DNA from: Flavobacteriales bacterium
GTDB lineage: Bacteria > Bacteroidota > Bacteroidia > Flavobacteriales_E > Vicingaceae
DNA: 64,000 nucleotides
NCBI GenBank assembly: GCA_905339165.1
Contig: CAJPFH010000050.1
Coordinates: forward strand, 1-64,000
Reading direction: 5' to 3'
The translations under genes were made by a program, and so were the position numbers. Positions 44,973 through 54,708 of this stretch are shown here, one piece after another. Position 1 is the stretch's first letter. Each line of letters starts with the position of its first letter. The notes beneath the pieces are model-generated. The model saw nothing but the letters and a program-made list of their open reading frames with translations, was not told where the DNA came from and made no database searches.

Positions 44973-45824
44973 GTGCCGAAAGATACATTTTTTTCAGAAA
45001 AAATTAGCATTTGCTGCAGGGGATCATTACTGAATTTAGACGAACCCCTGATTATGGGAATATTAAACCTTACGCCCGACTCATTTTATGACGGAGGGTT
45101 GCACACCGACAGCTATCTGCTGCAGGTTGAAAAAATGATGACAGAAGGGGCATCTATTATTGATGTGGGAGGGCAATCTACCCGACCGGGGGCCATACAA
45201 TTAAACCCTGATGAGGAAAAAAAACGCATCTTACCTGCCATTGAAAATATAGTAAAAAGATTTCCGGAATGCATCCTTTCTGTTGACACCTTTTGGTCTG
45301 ATGTTGCCGAAAGTGCCATTGAATCAGGAGTCGCGATAATCAACGACATTTCAGGAGGAGAATTTGACCACAAAATGCTTGACGTTGTGGCAAAACTAAA
45401 AGTGCCTTATATTGTTATGCACACGCAGGGCTCTCCCGAAAATATGCAGTTAAACCCTGTTTATACCGATGTGGTAAAAGAGGTGTGTTTTAGTTTGGCT
45501 TCTAAAACAGAAAAAATGAAATTACTCGGAATTAACGATGTGTTAATTGACCCCGGATTTGGATTTGGAAAAAACATTGAACACAATTATACTTTACTTA
45601 ATTACCTAGAGCATTTCAATCTACTTGAAAAACCTGTTTTAATCGGAGTTTCCAGAAAATCTATGATTAATAAGTTGCTGCACACTCAACCAAAAAATGC
45701 ACTAAACGGCACAAGTATTATACACACCTTAGCTCTTATAAAAGGAGCAAAAATATTAAGGGTACACGATGTTAAAGAAGCAGTTGAAGCCATAAAAATA
45801 GTCGAATACATGCAAAAGAATTAA
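44973..45824 (+). CDS. folP: Dihydropteroate synthase
   Basis: A 283-aa TIM-barrel enzyme joining 4-aminobenzoate and hydroxymethyldihydropterin in folate synthesis. GILNLTPDSFYDGG (pterin site), DVGGQSTRPGA, VDTF, NDISGG, DPGFGFGK and IGVSRKS are all present. There is no ATG near the expected start; I use GTG 44973, but ATT 45000 would better fit the usual N-terminus. It is transcribed away from DUF1599, only 25 bp apart, and leads into cdaA. Confidence 0.93.
   Translation: MPKDTFFSEKISICCRGSLLNLDEPLIMGILNLTPDSFYDGGLHTDSYLLQVEKMMTEGASIIDVGGQSTRPGAIQLNPDEEKKRILPAIENIVKRFPECILSVDTFWSDVAESAIESGVAIINDISGGEFDHKMLDVVAKLKVPYIVMHTQGSPENMQLNPVYTDVVKEVCFSLASKTEKMKLLGINDVLIDPGFGFGKNIEHNYTLLNYLEHFNLLEKPVLIGVSRKSMINKLLHTQPKNALNGTSIIHTLALIKGAKILRVHDVKEAVEAIKIVEYMQKN
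44978..44985 (-). promoter_or_regulatory. Possible -7 box for DUF1599 run
   Basis: On the minus strand this reads TATCTTTC, one base from TAnnTTTG, 31 bp before the DUF1599 ATG. No clear -33 element stands upstream. It lies inside the first codons of folP as called. Confidence 0.3.
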
Positions 45825-45833
45825 TATTGCTTT

Positions 45834-46643
45834 ATGATTTTATTTTTCGATATTTTCGGTTTTATTCCTTTCAGTTTTATAAAACTTGTAGATATATTGC
45901 TTGTAGCCTTGTTGCTATACCAGTTGTATATGCTCATAAAAGGCACTAATGCCATTCGTATTTTTATTGGAATTGCGGCCATTTACCTATTGTGGAAAGT
46001 GGTAGATCTGCTGCAAATGGAATTGCTTAGCGAAATTTTAGGAAAATTTATTGGGGTTGGAGTATTGGCATTAATAATTGTATTTCAACAAGAAATTCGC
46101 AGGTTTTTAATTATGATTGGCAATACCCGTTTGCTTCGCAGAGGAAAAGGAAAATGGAATATATTTAACTGGAAGATGCAAGTAAGAAATGTAGAAGCCA
46201 TTTACATAAAATCTATTTTGAAAGCCTGTAAAAACATGATGCAGTCTAAAACCGGAGCTTTAATCATTATTTCCAGAGAAGCCGATATATCTCAATATAC
46301 CCTAAGCGGACAGCAATTAGATGCTCGTTTAAGTTCTGCTCTGCTGGAGTCTATTTTTTTTAAAAACAGCCCGCTGCACGATGGAGCAGCAATCATAAGT
46401 GAAAATAGAATTGTGGCTGCTCGCTGCGTACTTCCTATAACCGAAAAAGAAGACTTACCGGGGCATTTTGGACTAAGGCACAGAGCGGCCATTGGAATTA
46501 GCGAAATATCCGATGCAATAAGCATTGTTGTTTCTGAAGAAACAGGTTCACTTTCTTTTGTAAAAGAGGGAGAAGCGTATTACGGTGTAGGAATTGATGA
46601 ACTGAAAAACTTTTTGGAGAAAGTTTTTGCCCAAAAAACGTAG
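45834..46643 (+). CDS. cdaA: Diadenylate cyclase CdaA
   Basis: A 269-aa membrane enzyme making c-di-AMP from two ATP. Three N-terminal helices (~12-100) are followed by a DAC domain with the catalytic LHDGAAIIS and RHRAAIGISE motifs. It matches the TIGR00159/CdaA family. It is 9 bp after folP, the usual Bacteroidota pairing. c-di-AMP controls potassium and osmotic balance. Confidence 0.95.
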   Translation: MILFFDIFGFIPFSFIKLVDILLVALLLYQLYMLIKGTNAIRIFIGIAAIYLLWKVVDLLQMELLSEILGKFIGVGVLALIIVFQQEIRRFLIMIGNTRLLRRGKGKWNIFNWKMQVRNVEAIYIKSILKACKNMMQSKTGALIIISREADISQYTLSGQQLDARLSSALLESIFFKNSPLHDGAAIISENRIVAARCVLPITEKEDLPGHFGLRHRAAIGISEISDAISIVVSEETGSLSFVKEGEAYYGVGIDELKNFLEKVFAQKT

Positions 46644-46671
46644 AATATTTTATTGGCTTATTCGCCCAGCC

Positions 46672-48216
46672 TTACTCTTTTATAAATTTCTTAAAGAACT
46701 CGTTTGTGTTGTTTTTTACTTTCAGCAAATACATTCCTCTTGAAAAAGCAGAAATATCAATAGAGTTGTTATTTTTATTAATCTTTTCAAATAAAATCAT
46801 TCTGCCGAAAGTATCGTAGATTTCTACAGGTGTTGGCTCTGTTATTATTTCATTGAATACTATATTCAGCACATCTCTTGCAGGATTTGGATAGATAGAA
46901 ATGTTATCTCTTAAATTAATTTCATCTACTTCGTTGGGTAACACCCCGCAGTATAATGTTTTTGTATAGGAGATTGTAGTAGAGGTAGTATATGTGGTTG
47001 TAGATGCTACTATATCTGTAACAGTGTAGGTAGATAAACTACCACTCAATAGATTTAACGAAGTGTTAGAGGCAGAAATGCTAAATGCAAGTGGAGCACA
47101 CAAGCCATCTCCATTAACATCCATGATACTAAAAAAAGGACCCTCATTATAACCATCCCCTACATTTACTATTTTGTTTCCCCATAACGCATGAGAATTA
47201 AACTGAACACCTTTGTAAGGTGTACTGTTTGCCGCCTGTGCCCTATGTTTCCATGCTATACTGGCATTTGTATTTACTTTACAAATAAATAGATTGTATA
47301 TACCTGTATATGTCATGCCATTCAAAAATACACTTTGTCCATTATCATTTGTACTAAAGGACATACCATAAATATCCTCGTTAGAAGTACTGACCACCTC
47401 GGTGTATGTATTTAAGTTTAAAGAATTATTGAAATAGCAAACGCCTATTCGTTTATTATCACTTCCGTTGTAGGCACACATCATAACATAACCATTACTT
47501 GTTTTTACTGCTTGGCCATTGACGAATTGTTTTGTAGGATGCTTGTATGTGGTGTATGATTGAATATTTCCGGTGGCATCAATACGAGTAGAAATAATAG
47601 AATTTATATTCATATTTGAGCCTAAAATATAATTTTGTCCATCATTCATTATATTCCACATTGTAGTAACTCCTTGTGCTAATGTATGCGGATATGCCTT
47701 TACCCACTCTATAGCTCCATTAGCATCACATTTTATAAGTGTATTTGAATAGCTGCAAGCCCCAGTACCCATAAGAAATCCATTATCACCGGGTGCTGCT
47801 TTTTGAAATGCATATGCTATAAGCGAACCTGAACCAGTATATTTTTTTTGCCATAATAAACTACCATTGCTTGACAATTTAAAAACTATCTGCTCGCCAG
47901 TAGTTGACATTGCTTTTACAAAAAAAGCACCATCATTTGCTTCTACAATTTCAGAATTACCACCAGCACTCATTATATTATTATCCGTTGTTTTAAAATT
48001 CCAAACCGGGTTAAAACTTTCGTCCCACTTGGTTATTTGCAAATCTTTTACCCCATCTTTACTATTAGTGCCAATTGTAACAAACCCTGAGGTTGTTTCT
48101 AATTTTTTAATATGTGTAAACAAACCATCGTTATTTACTTTAAAATATCCGTTAGATTGGGCATTTAAAAGAACTGATGTGCAAACAACAAGTGTTAAAA
48201 ATAAAATTTTTCTCAT
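46672..48216 (-). CDS. T9SS-secreted protein with type A sorting domain
   Basis: A 514-aa secreted protein: signal peptide to LNAQ (residue ~19), then ~400 residues of repeated strand motifs with Gly/Asn/Trp (like a WD or SBBP-type propeller), and a C-terminal sorting domain (~435-514; ISIYPNPARDVLNIVF, YDTFGRMILFE, GMYLLKVK) of type IX secretion type A. No enzymatic motif was seen. It converges on cdaA with a 28-bp gap. Confidence 0.85.
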   Translation of the reverse strand: MRKILFLTLVVCTSVLLNAQSNGYFKVNNDGLFTHIKKLETTSGFVTIGTNSKDGVKDLQITKWDESFNPVWNFKTTDNNIMSAGGNSEIVEANDGAFFVKAMSTTGEQIVFKLSSNGSLLWQKKYTGSGSLIAYAFQKAAPGDNGFLMGTGACSYSNTLIKCDANGAIEWVKAYPHTLAQGVTTMWNIMNDGQNYILGSNMNINSIISTRIDATGNIQSYTTYKHPTKQFVNGQAVKTSNGYVMMCAYNGSDNKRIGVCYFNNSLNLNTYTEVVSTSNEDIYGMSFSTNDNGQSVFLNGMTYTGIYNLFICKVNTNASIAWKHRAQAANSTPYKGVQFNSHALWGNKIVNVGDGYNEGPFFSIMDVNGDGLCAPLAFSISASNTSLNLLSGSLSTYTVTDIVASTTTYTTSTTISYTKTLYCGVLPNEVDEINLRDNISIYPNPARDVLNIVFNEIITEPTPVEIYDTFGRMILFEKINKNNNSIDISAFSRGMYLLKVKNNTNEFFKKFIKE

Positions 48217-48255
48217 AGTACCAATTATAAAAGTTTAGCACAATGACGACTCTTT

Positions 48256-48348
48256 GAAACATTAAGTTGCATTACTAAAATCTGGCACTCTTAATCAGAA
48301 TATATATATATATATATATATCAAAAGTTAAATGCAACTTAATTTTTC
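48256..48348. repeat. Long hairpin with (TA)10 tract in the loop
   Basis: The arms 48256-48273 and 48331-48348 are reverse complements at 17 of 18 positions (core ATTAAGTTGCAT). Between them lie 57 nt including ten TA repeats (48301-48320). The right arm overlaps the recN stop codon, so recN transcripts would end in this fold. It could be a terminator with slippery loop or a small mobile palindrome. Confidence 0.55.
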
Positions 48349-49994
48349 AACAATTGCTTTGCATTTTCAATAGCAGCTTTGCTAACTTTTTCTCCGCTCA
48401 ACATTTTAGCAATCTCTTCTACTCTTTCTTGGTTATTCAGTTTTCGGATTAATGAGCGTGTGCTGCTTTCTGTGGTTTCTTTGTAAACAAAAAGATGCGT
48501 ATTGCCTTTGGCTGCAATCTGAGCCTGGTGTGTAATGGCAATTACTTGAATATTTTTTGCCATCTCCTTTAAGATATTTCCGGTTTTATCGGCCGTTTCT
48601 CCAGAAATACCTGTGTCTATTTCATCGAAAATAATGGTAGGAAGCAAACTACTTTGTGCTATTACCGATTTTATAGCCAACATTACCCTGCTGAGTTCAC
48701 CACCCGATGCTACTTTTTGAAGTGGAGCCGTATCTACTCCTTTGTTGGCAGAAAAAAAGAAAGTTATTTTATCTAAACCGTTTGGCAAAAACACCGTACT
48801 TGCTTCCATATGAATGGTAAATGTTGCATTTACCAAGCCTATCTGTAAAAGAATTTTCGATATCGCATTTTCCAGTTCGTTAATAGCCTGCATACGGCTT
48901 TTACTTAAAGCATTGGCGATACTATTTAAGTCGGTGATACACTTATTCAAGGCTGTTTCTTTTTCAAAAATTTCATTCTCTAAGGAAGAAATACCGAGAA
49001 TATCGTTTTGTAATTTTTCTTTTAGTTGAATCAGTTCTTCTACTGTATTAAAGCGGTGCTTTTGTAAAAGCCCAAACAATAAACTAATGCGTTCGTTAAT
49101 TTCTTCTAATCGTTGAGGATTAAATTGTACTTTCTCTGAAAGTTTTTCGGTTTCGTAGGCTATGTCCTGTAATTCTACAATAACACTTTTTAAACGTTCG
49201 GAAAGTGCCGCAGTTTCTGATAGTTTATTTTCAATGGTAGAGAATATATTTTTTGATTGGGCTAAAACAGAAATAACATTATTTTCTGAATCTTGCAAGA
49301 TGTGGAGCACAGAAGCTAAAGCTTGTTTAATTTCTTCGGCATGGGTAAGAATTTTTTGTTCTACTTCCAACTCTTCCGTTTCGTTTTCTTTCAGATTAGC
49401 TTCATCTAATTCTGTAAACTGGAAACTCAGATAATCTATGTCTAACAATGCTTTTTGATTTCTTTGTTTAAGTTGTTCTAACTCTTCGACTAATTCTTTG
49501 TATTGAGCATAGTATTGTTTGTATTGAATAAGAAGCGTATTATTTTTTGCAAAAACATCGAGCGTTTTTAGTTGAAACAAATTTTCAGTAAGTAGTAATG
49601 TTTCGTGCTGAGAGTGGATATCTATTAATTTCTCACCCAACTCTTTTAAATCAGAAACACCCACAGGAGTATCGTTCACAAAGGCTCTCGATTTTCCGGT
49701 GGGTGCTATTTCCCTTCGTATAATGGAGTTTTTGGAATAATCCCAATCTTTTGTTTCAAAGAACGGAACTAAATCAAAACGGCTTAAATCAAATTCAGCT
49801 TCTACAATGCACTTGATTTCTTTGTTTTTAAGCGTATTTGAATCGGCACGCTGCCCCACCACCAAGCCTAATGCTCCCAGTAGAATAGACTTTCCGGCTC
49901 CTGTTTCTCCTGTAATGATGGTTAAACCTTTATCCCAAGTAATCTCTAGCGAATCAATTAAAGTGTAGTTGCTTACCAAAAGTTTTTTCAGCAT
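48339..49994 (-). CDS. recN: DNA repair ATPase RecN
   Basis: A 551-aa SMC-like protein of double-strand break repair. Walker A GETGAGKSILLGALGLVVG (~30-48), a central coiled coil (~150-400), signature VASGGELSRVMLAIK and Walker B TIIFDEIDTGISGETA. Full length. It follows the DUF4835 gene by 12 bp, the usual order in the phylum. Confidence 0.97.
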   Translation of the reverse strand: MLKKLLVSNYTLIDSLEITWDKGLTIITGETGAGKSILLGALGLVVGQRADSNTLKNKEIKCIVEAEFDLSRFDLVPFFETKDWDYSKNSIIRREIAPTGKSRAFVNDTPVGVSDLKELGEKLIDIHSQHETLLLTENLFQLKTLDVFAKNNTLLIQYKQYYAQYKELVEELEQLKQRNQKALLDIDYLSFQFTELDEANLKENETEELEVEQKILTHAEEIKQALASVLHILQDSENNVISVLAQSKNIFSTIENKLSETAALSERLKSVIVELQDIAYETEKLSEKVQFNPQRLEEINERISLLFGLLQKHRFNTVEELIQLKEKLQNDILGISSLENEIFEKETALNKCITDLNSIANALSKSRMQAINELENAISKILLQIGLVNATFTIHMEASTVFLPNGLDKITFFFSANKGVDTAPLQKVASGGELSRVMLAIKSVIAQSSLLPTIIFDEIDTGISGETADKTGNILKEMAKNIQVIAITHQAQIAAKGNTHLFVYKETTESSTRSLIRKLNNQERVEEIAKMLSGEKVSKAAIENAKQLLKN

Positions 49995-50006
49995 GCTGCA
50001 TTTTGA

Positions 50007-50909
50007 TTAATTGTTCTGTAAAATTTTTTGGTAACGGTTTATGTTCTGCGGATTAATCTTTCCTAAGAGTTGTAACACTTCCTGTTTTTCATTGGCATCG
50101 GTTGAACCTTGAAAAAGATTAATAATTTCATCTGCTTTTGCATTAAATAAAAAACTTAACTGAAAATTTCCGGGACGTTGAATGTGTACTTTTTCCAGTA
50201 GCTTTAATGCTTCAAAGGCCTCTTTTCTTCCCTTATCTACATCGGTAGCCATTATATCAAAAGCAAGCCGATGGTATTTGTACATGAATTCACGCAAGGG
50301 AGAAAAAATTTGATTGGTGTAGTTTTCTGCTATCCAGTAACGATTATTGATGTTTTCGAATGCTTTCCAACCTTGCTCCGGTGCCGACTGGGCTAAGTTT
50401 ACTATGGCTAATGCTTTTTGAAAATAAGGTGTACCTCCATTCTGAGAAAAGGTATCGTAATCGGCTCCCAAAATAATATATGCGTAATATCCAAGAACTG
50501 CTGTAAGGTTGCTAATAAATACATTGTCGGAAAATTCCAGCGGTTCGTATTCTACATATTTGAACTGAAAATCCTTATCAATATGATTAATAATGGTTGA
50601 AGAGTAAGAACTGGCATAAACAGAACGAGAGGATTGTACGCTAATGGTTGCTTTAAATTCATTTTGGCTCACCACTTCTGTAATATTTAAAAGAATATTA
50701 CACTGTATTCGCTCATCGTTTTTATAAATATCGGTAGTCCATTTGCGATTATTCATAAATTCAAATATTGCCTTTTGTAAAGTTTCAAAAACTCTTTTTT
50801 CTACATTGGCAACCTGAGTGGAATTTACTTGTACCACGCAATTTAACTCTTGAGCATACAAACTATTTACACAAATAAGTAGCAAGAAGTATGTTAATTT
50901 TTTTCTCAT
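50007..50909 (-). CDS. DUF4835 family protein (PorD-like)
   Basis: A 300-aa exported protein with signal peptide (YFLLLICVNSLYAQ). It matches the DUF4835 family, which I recall being labelled T9SS PorD in some annotations; I could not verify this. The start at ATG 50909 overlaps coaBC by 4 bp; the longer frame from 50939 lies inside coaBC. It is always near coaBC and recN in Bacteroidota as far as I know. Confidence 0.85.
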   Translation of the reverse strand: MRKKLTYFLLLICVNSLYAQELNCVVQVNSTQVANVEKRVFETLQKAIFEFMNNRKWTTDIYKNDERIQCNILLNITEVVSQNEFKATISVQSSRSVYASSYSSTIINHIDKDFQFKYVEYEPLEFSDNVFISNLTAVLGYYAYIILGADYDTFSQNGGTPYFQKALAIVNLAQSAPEQGWKAFENINNRYWIAENYTNQIFSPLREFMYKYHRLAFDIMATDVDKGRKEAFEALKLLEKVHIQRPGNFQLSFLFNAKADEIINLFQGSTDANEKQEVLQLLGKINPQNINRYQKILQNN

Positions 50910-52102
50910 TGTTTTACCAAATTTACTACTGTTTGCCAAATTTCTTTCGCTATTTCTCTTTTGTTTTTTAATTGAGTAGATACTTGCTCTCCGTTTTTTG
51001 TTAACATAACCACTTGATTGGTTGCCGTAGAAAACCCTGCTCCCGGGATATTTAACGAATTAAGCACAATCATATCGGCATTTTTTTCGATGCGTTTTTT
51101 CTCTGCATTTTCAAGTTCATTTTCGGTTTCTAGGGCAAAACCAACCAAAAGTTGATTGTTTCTTTTTCTTTTTCCCATTTCAAATAAAATATCGGTTGTA
51201 GGAACAAGAGTTAAAGATAAAGAGTTGGCTTTTTTCTTTATTTTGGTATTGCTTTTTTCTTTAACGGTATAATCGGCTACTGCCGCAGCCATAATAGTGA
51301 TGTCGGCTTCTTGATAATGTTCGAAACAGGCCTTTGCCATTTCTTCGGCCGATACTACGCTGATAACCCGAATGTGTTCGGGCTTTTCTAAGTGAGTGGG
51401 GCCACAAACAAGTGTTACTTCCGATCCTAAGGCTTTTGCTTCTTTTGCCAATTCTATTCCCATTAATCCCGATGAAAAGTTACCTACAAAACGGACAGGG
51501 TCTAACTTTTCGTATGTTGGTCCGGCCGTAACCAACACCTTTTTTCCGCTAAGCACTCCTTTGCTTTTGTAGTTTTTTAAAACTCTTATGATATCTTCGG
51601 GTTCAGCCATACGGCCCTCTCCAGCCAGTCCACTTGCCAAATCTCCGTTTGTTGGTTTTATGAATATATTTCCAAACCGATCAAGAGAGCTTATGTTTGC
51701 TAAGGTAGAAGGGTGTTTATACATATCCAAATCCATAGCCGGAGCAAAAAATACAGGGCAGCGGGCAGAAAGATAGGTGGTAATAAGCAGATTATCGGCT
51801 GCCCCGCAAGCCATTTTAGAAAGAGTAGAAGCGGTAACCGGGGCAATAAGCATCATATCTGCCCATAAACCAAGTTCTACATGGCTATTCCACTCCCCTG
51901 TTTCTGAATTGTAAAAATCGGAATATACGGGGTTTTGCGAAAGAGTAGATGCCGTTAAGGGAGTAACAAATTCTTTTGCAGAAGGGGTAAGCAATACCTT
52001 TACGTTAGCTCCTTCTTTAACTAAAAGCCTGATTAAAAAAAGTGATTTATAGGCGGCAATACTTCCCGTTATACCCAGCAGGATATTCTTGCCTTTTAGC
52101 AT
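50906..52102 (-). CDS. coaBC: Coenzyme A biosynthesis bifunctional protein CoaBC
   Basis: A 398-aa enzyme joining cysteine to 4'-phosphopantothenate and then decarboxylating it. The N-terminal flavin half has GITGSIAAYKSL, the active His in NSHVELGLWAD and PAMDLDMY; LASGLAGEGRMAEPE links the halves. The C-terminal CoaB half starts near residue 185 (VLVTAGPTYEKLDPVRFVGNFSSG). It lies 11 bp after rpoZ. Confidence 0.96.
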   Translation of the reverse strand: MLKGKNILLGITGSIAAYKSLFLIRLLVKEGANVKVLLTPSAKEFVTPLTASTLSQNPVYSDFYNSETGEWNSHVELGLWADMMLIAPVTASTLSKMACGAADNLLITTYLSARCPVFFAPAMDLDMYKHPSTLANISSLDRFGNIFIKPTNGDLASGLAGEGRMAEPEDIIRVLKNYKSKGVLSGKKVLVTAGPTYEKLDPVRFVGNFSSGLMGIELAKEAKALGSEVTLVCGPTHLEKPEHIRVISVVSAEEMAKACFEHYQEADITIMAAAVADYTVKEKSNTKIKKKANSLSLTLVPTTDILFEMGKRKRNNQLLVGFALETENELENAEKKRIEKNADMIVLNSLNIPGAGFSTATNQVVMLTKNGEQVSTQLKNKREIAKEIWQTVVNLVKQ

Positions 52103-52113
52103 TTTAGAAGTGC

Positions 52114-52446
52114 TTAAAGATTCTCAGCATCAGGATTTCTGTAATACACTTTTCCTTCTACAAACTCGTGCAAAGCAATGGCGGAAGGTTTTGGCATTCT
52201 TTCGTAAAACTTAGAAATTTCTATTTGCTCTCTGTTTTCGAATACTTCTTCAAGATTGTCGGTATGCGAAGCAAACTCGTTCAATTTCTGGGTTAATTCC
52301 TCTTTAATATCTGAAGAAATCTGATTAGCTCTTTTTGCAATAATTACGGTTGATTCGTAGATGTTATTGGTGTCAGTTATTAAACTGTTCAAATCCATCG
52401 TTACCGTGGTTGAATTTGCATTTGATTTTTTGTAGGTTTGAGACAT
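52114..52446 (-). CDS. rpoZ: RNA polymerase omega subunit (Bacteroidota form)
   Basis: A 110-aa protein of the diverged Bacteroidota omega type, which helps fold the beta' subunit. NIYESTVIIAKRANQISSDIKEEL is the conserved core (~27-50). It is 2 bp after bamD and 11 bp before coaBC, the known order in the phylum. Confidence 0.9.
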   Translation of the reverse strand: MSQTYKKSNANSTTVTMDLNSLITDTNNIYESTVIIAKRANQISSDIKEELTQKLNEFASHTDNLEEVFENREQIEISKFYERMPKPSAIALHEFVEGKVYYRNPDAENL

Positions 52447-52448
52447 TG

Positions 52449-53258
52449 CTATATTTTTTTTTGTTCAGTCTTTTGTTTCTCCAAAGTTAGGTTTTTATAA
52501 AGAGATTCTGCTTCTTTTATTTTTTTACTGTTTGGAAAAGCGTCCACAAAGTTATAATAAGCCTCGATAGTTTCTTTAATTCGCTCTGTTTTTTTTTCGG
52601 GCACACTATTTTTTGTTAAAAAATACCACGATTTAAAGGATAAAAACAAGGCTTCTTCTTTATAAGCAGAAACCGGAAAATCTTTTAAAAAATTTTGAAA
52701 GGATACTATCGCAGCCTTGTAGTTTTCGGTTTTATAATACAATTTAGCGTATTCCATATGCTTGGTTTCTATCTTATTTTCAAGTTCATCCAAGAGTTGA
52801 TTACAAGTATCGATACGTGTACTGTTAGGAAAAGCTGCTGTAAAAACCTGAAATTCTTCTATTGCTTTTACAGTTGATTCTTGATCTAAGCTATATGGAG
52901 GAGAAATAATATAATTGCAATAAGCGGCCATATACAAGCATTCCTCGGCATATTTACTCGTTGGGTATGTTTGGTAAAATTTTTTATAATGGTATGCCGC
53001 TACATAAAAGTCGTTTAAAAAATAATTGGCATTGCAGTAATAGTAATAAATTAATTCGCCCTTTTCCACTCCCCTGTACAATGGCATCAACTCCTCCAAC
53101 AGAGGAAAAGCCCGTTGATAATCCTTTTTCTCATAATACTTCACAGCCCCCTCGTATTTGGCGTTATTATCGTTACTTTTCAACAATTTTTGATACTTAC
53201 TGCAAGCTTGTAGCACAAAAATGGTAAAGAGCAGATGAATATATATACCTCTTTTCAC
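52449..53258 (-). CDS. bamD: Outer-membrane assembly lipoprotein BamD
   Basis: A 269-aa lipoprotein (lipobox LQAC, Cys19) with five TPR-like repeats (YYEKKDYQRAFPLLEEL, AAYHYKKFYQTYPTSKYAEECLYMAA, AAIVSFQNFLKDFPVSAYKEEAL). It is the lipoprotein partner of BamA in outer-membrane protein insertion. The promoter lies within ten bases of the ATG, so the transcript may be almost leaderless. Confidence 0.92.
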   Translation of the reverse strand: MKRGIYIHLLFTIFVLQACSKYQKLLKSNDNNAKYEGAVKYYEKKDYQRAFPLLEELMPLYRGVEKGELIYYYYCNANYFLNDFYVAAYHYKKFYQTYPTSKYAEECLYMAAYCNYIISPPYSLDQESTVKAIEEFQVFTAAFPNSTRIDTCNQLLDELENKIETKHMEYAKLYYKTENYKAAIVSFQNFLKDFPVSAYKEEALFLSFKSWYFLTKNSVPEKKTERIKETIEAYYNFVDAFPNSKKIKEAESLYKNLTLEKQKTEQKKI

Positions 53259-53262
53259 GACA

Positions 53263-53296
53263 CAAAAGTAACATTTAAATGATTAAGATATTCAAA
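53263..53296 (-). promoter_or_regulatory. bamD promoter
   Basis: On the minus strand the -7 TACTTTTG (53270 down to 53263) and the -33 TTTG (53296 down to 53293) are 22 bp apart. The predicted start falls at or next to the bamD ATG at 53258. Confidence 0.6.
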
Positions 53297-53354
53297 CATT
53301 AAAGCAAACAACCTACTGTTTAAAAATAGATTTATGGAAAGTAAATATTTAGTA

Positions 53355-53362
53355 TAAATTTG
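53355..53362 (+). promoter_or_regulatory. Promoter -7 box of the alpha-oxoamine synthase gene
   Basis: TAAATTTG matches TAnnTTTG 21 bp before the ATG at 53384. A TTTA at 53331-53334 is a weak -33 at 20 bp. It fixes the start: the in-frame TTG at 53360 lies inside this box. Confidence 0.6.
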
Positions 53363-53383
53363 CCGCTATTAAATAGAAAAACT

Positions 53384-54631
53384 ATGGCATTAGATTTATT
53401 TGACAAAATAGAAAAGAAACGTGGTCCGCTAGGACAATACGCAAAAATTGCACACGGATATTTTGCCTTTCCTAAATTAGAAGGCGAAATTGGATCTCAC
53501 ATGTATTTTAGAGGAAAAAAAGTGCTTCAATGGAGCTTAAATAACTACTTAGGCTTAGCCAATGAGCCTGAAATACGCAAAGTAGATGCAGAGGCCGCAA
53601 AAGAATGGGGATTGGCCTACCCGATGGGGGCCAGAATGATGACCGGAAACACTAATTATCACGAACAATTAGAAGCAGAACTTGCCGAGTTTGAACAAAA
53701 GCAAGATGCAATACTTTTTAACTACGGATACATGGGCATTATGTCCACGATTGATGCCTTAGTTGATAGAAAAGACGTCATCGTATATGATGCTGAATCG
53801 CACGCATGTATTATTGATGGAGTGAGACTACACCAAGGAAAACGCTTTGTGTATCTACACAACAATATGGAAAGTCTTGAAAAGCAACTAATACACGCAA
53901 CCAAAGTGGCCGATGAAACAGGGGGGTGCATTTTGGTTATTACCGAAGGGGTGTTTGGAATGAGTGGAAACCAAGGTAATCTTAAAGGAATTGTAGAATT
54001 AAAGAAAAAATACACTTTCCGATTGTTGGTTGATGATGCTCATGGATTTGGCATTATGGGGCCAAACGGCAGAGGAACAGGAGAACATCAGGGAGTACAA
54101 GATGGAGTGGATATATACTGCGCCACCTTCGCTAAATCTATGGCCCTTATTGGAGGGTTAGTGGCGAGTACTGAAAATATATGCCAGTATTTACGTTACA
54201 ATGTACGTTCGCAAATATACGCCAAAGCGTTGCCTATGCCTATCGTTATTGGAGCATTGAAAAGATTGGATATGATAAGAACCCGTACGGATTTAAGAGA
54301 AAAAACATGGACAATTGTAAATGCATTACAAAAAGGACTAAGAGAACATGGTTTTAACATCGGAAAAACAAACTCTCCTGTAACACCGGTAGTACTAAAC
54401 GGAGATGTTTCGGAAGGAAAAAACTTAGCCCTAGAATTAAGAGAGGGATATAACATATTCTGCTCTGTGGTAATCTATCCAGTGGTGCCCAAAGGTACTA
54501 TTATACTAAGACTGATACCCACTGCCATGCACTCGTTGGAAGATGTAAATTATACGGTTAATTCATTTGCAAAAATTAAAGATAAATTGGATAGGGGGGA
54601 ATTTAAAACAGATGAAGTACTTACTTGGTAA
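53384..54631 (+). CDS. Alpha-oxoamine synthase (serine palmitoyltransferase-like)
   Basis: A 415-aa PLP enzyme of the alpha-oxoamine synthase family (KBL, AONS, serine palmitoyltransferase). The PLP Lys is in ATFAKSMALIGG, with DAESHACIIDG, LLVDDAHGFGIMGPNGRG and TEGVFGMSGNQG. An N-terminal ~40-residue extension (FDKIEKKRGPLGQYAKIAHGYFAF) is common to the Bacteroidota branch. It should condense an amino acid with an acyl-CoA; sphingolipid-type synthesis is likely, but the substrate cannot be read from sequence. Confidence 0.85.
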   Translation: MALDLFDKIEKKRGPLGQYAKIAHGYFAFPKLEGEIGSHMYFRGKKVLQWSLNNYLGLANEPEIRKVDAEAAKEWGLAYPMGARMMTGNTNYHEQLEAELAEFEQKQDAILFNYGYMGIMSTIDALVDRKDVIVYDAESHACIIDGVRLHQGKRFVYLHNNMESLEKQLIHATKVADETGGCILVITEGVFGMSGNQGNLKGIVELKKKYTFRLLVDDAHGFGIMGPNGRGTGEHQGVQDGVDIYCATFAKSMALIGGLVASTENICQYLRYNVRSQIYAKALPMPIVIGALKRLDMIRTRTDLREKTWTIVNALQKGLREHGFNIGKTNSPVTPVVLNGDVSEGKNLALELREGYNIFCSVVIYPVVPKGTIILRLIPTAMHSLEDVNYTVNSFAKIKDKLDRGEFKTDEVLTW

Positions 54632-54653
54632 GAATATCGTTTTTTTTGCATCG

Positions 54654-54685
54654 TTTTGTTTCATCACTTTTTTATTATACTTTTA
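54654..54685 (+). promoter_or_regulatory. Promoter of the RRM gene
   Basis: A -33 TTTG (54654-54657) and -7 TACTTTTA (54678-54685, one base from consensus) with 20 bp between, 23 bp before the ATG at 54709. Confidence 0.6.
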
Positions 54686-54708
54686 CACCGTATTAAAATC
54701 AATTATTC

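Noticed and set aside
46644-46671. Terminator between cdaA and the T9SS protein gene
   Set aside because: The 28-bp gap contains no stable inverted repeat that I can see.
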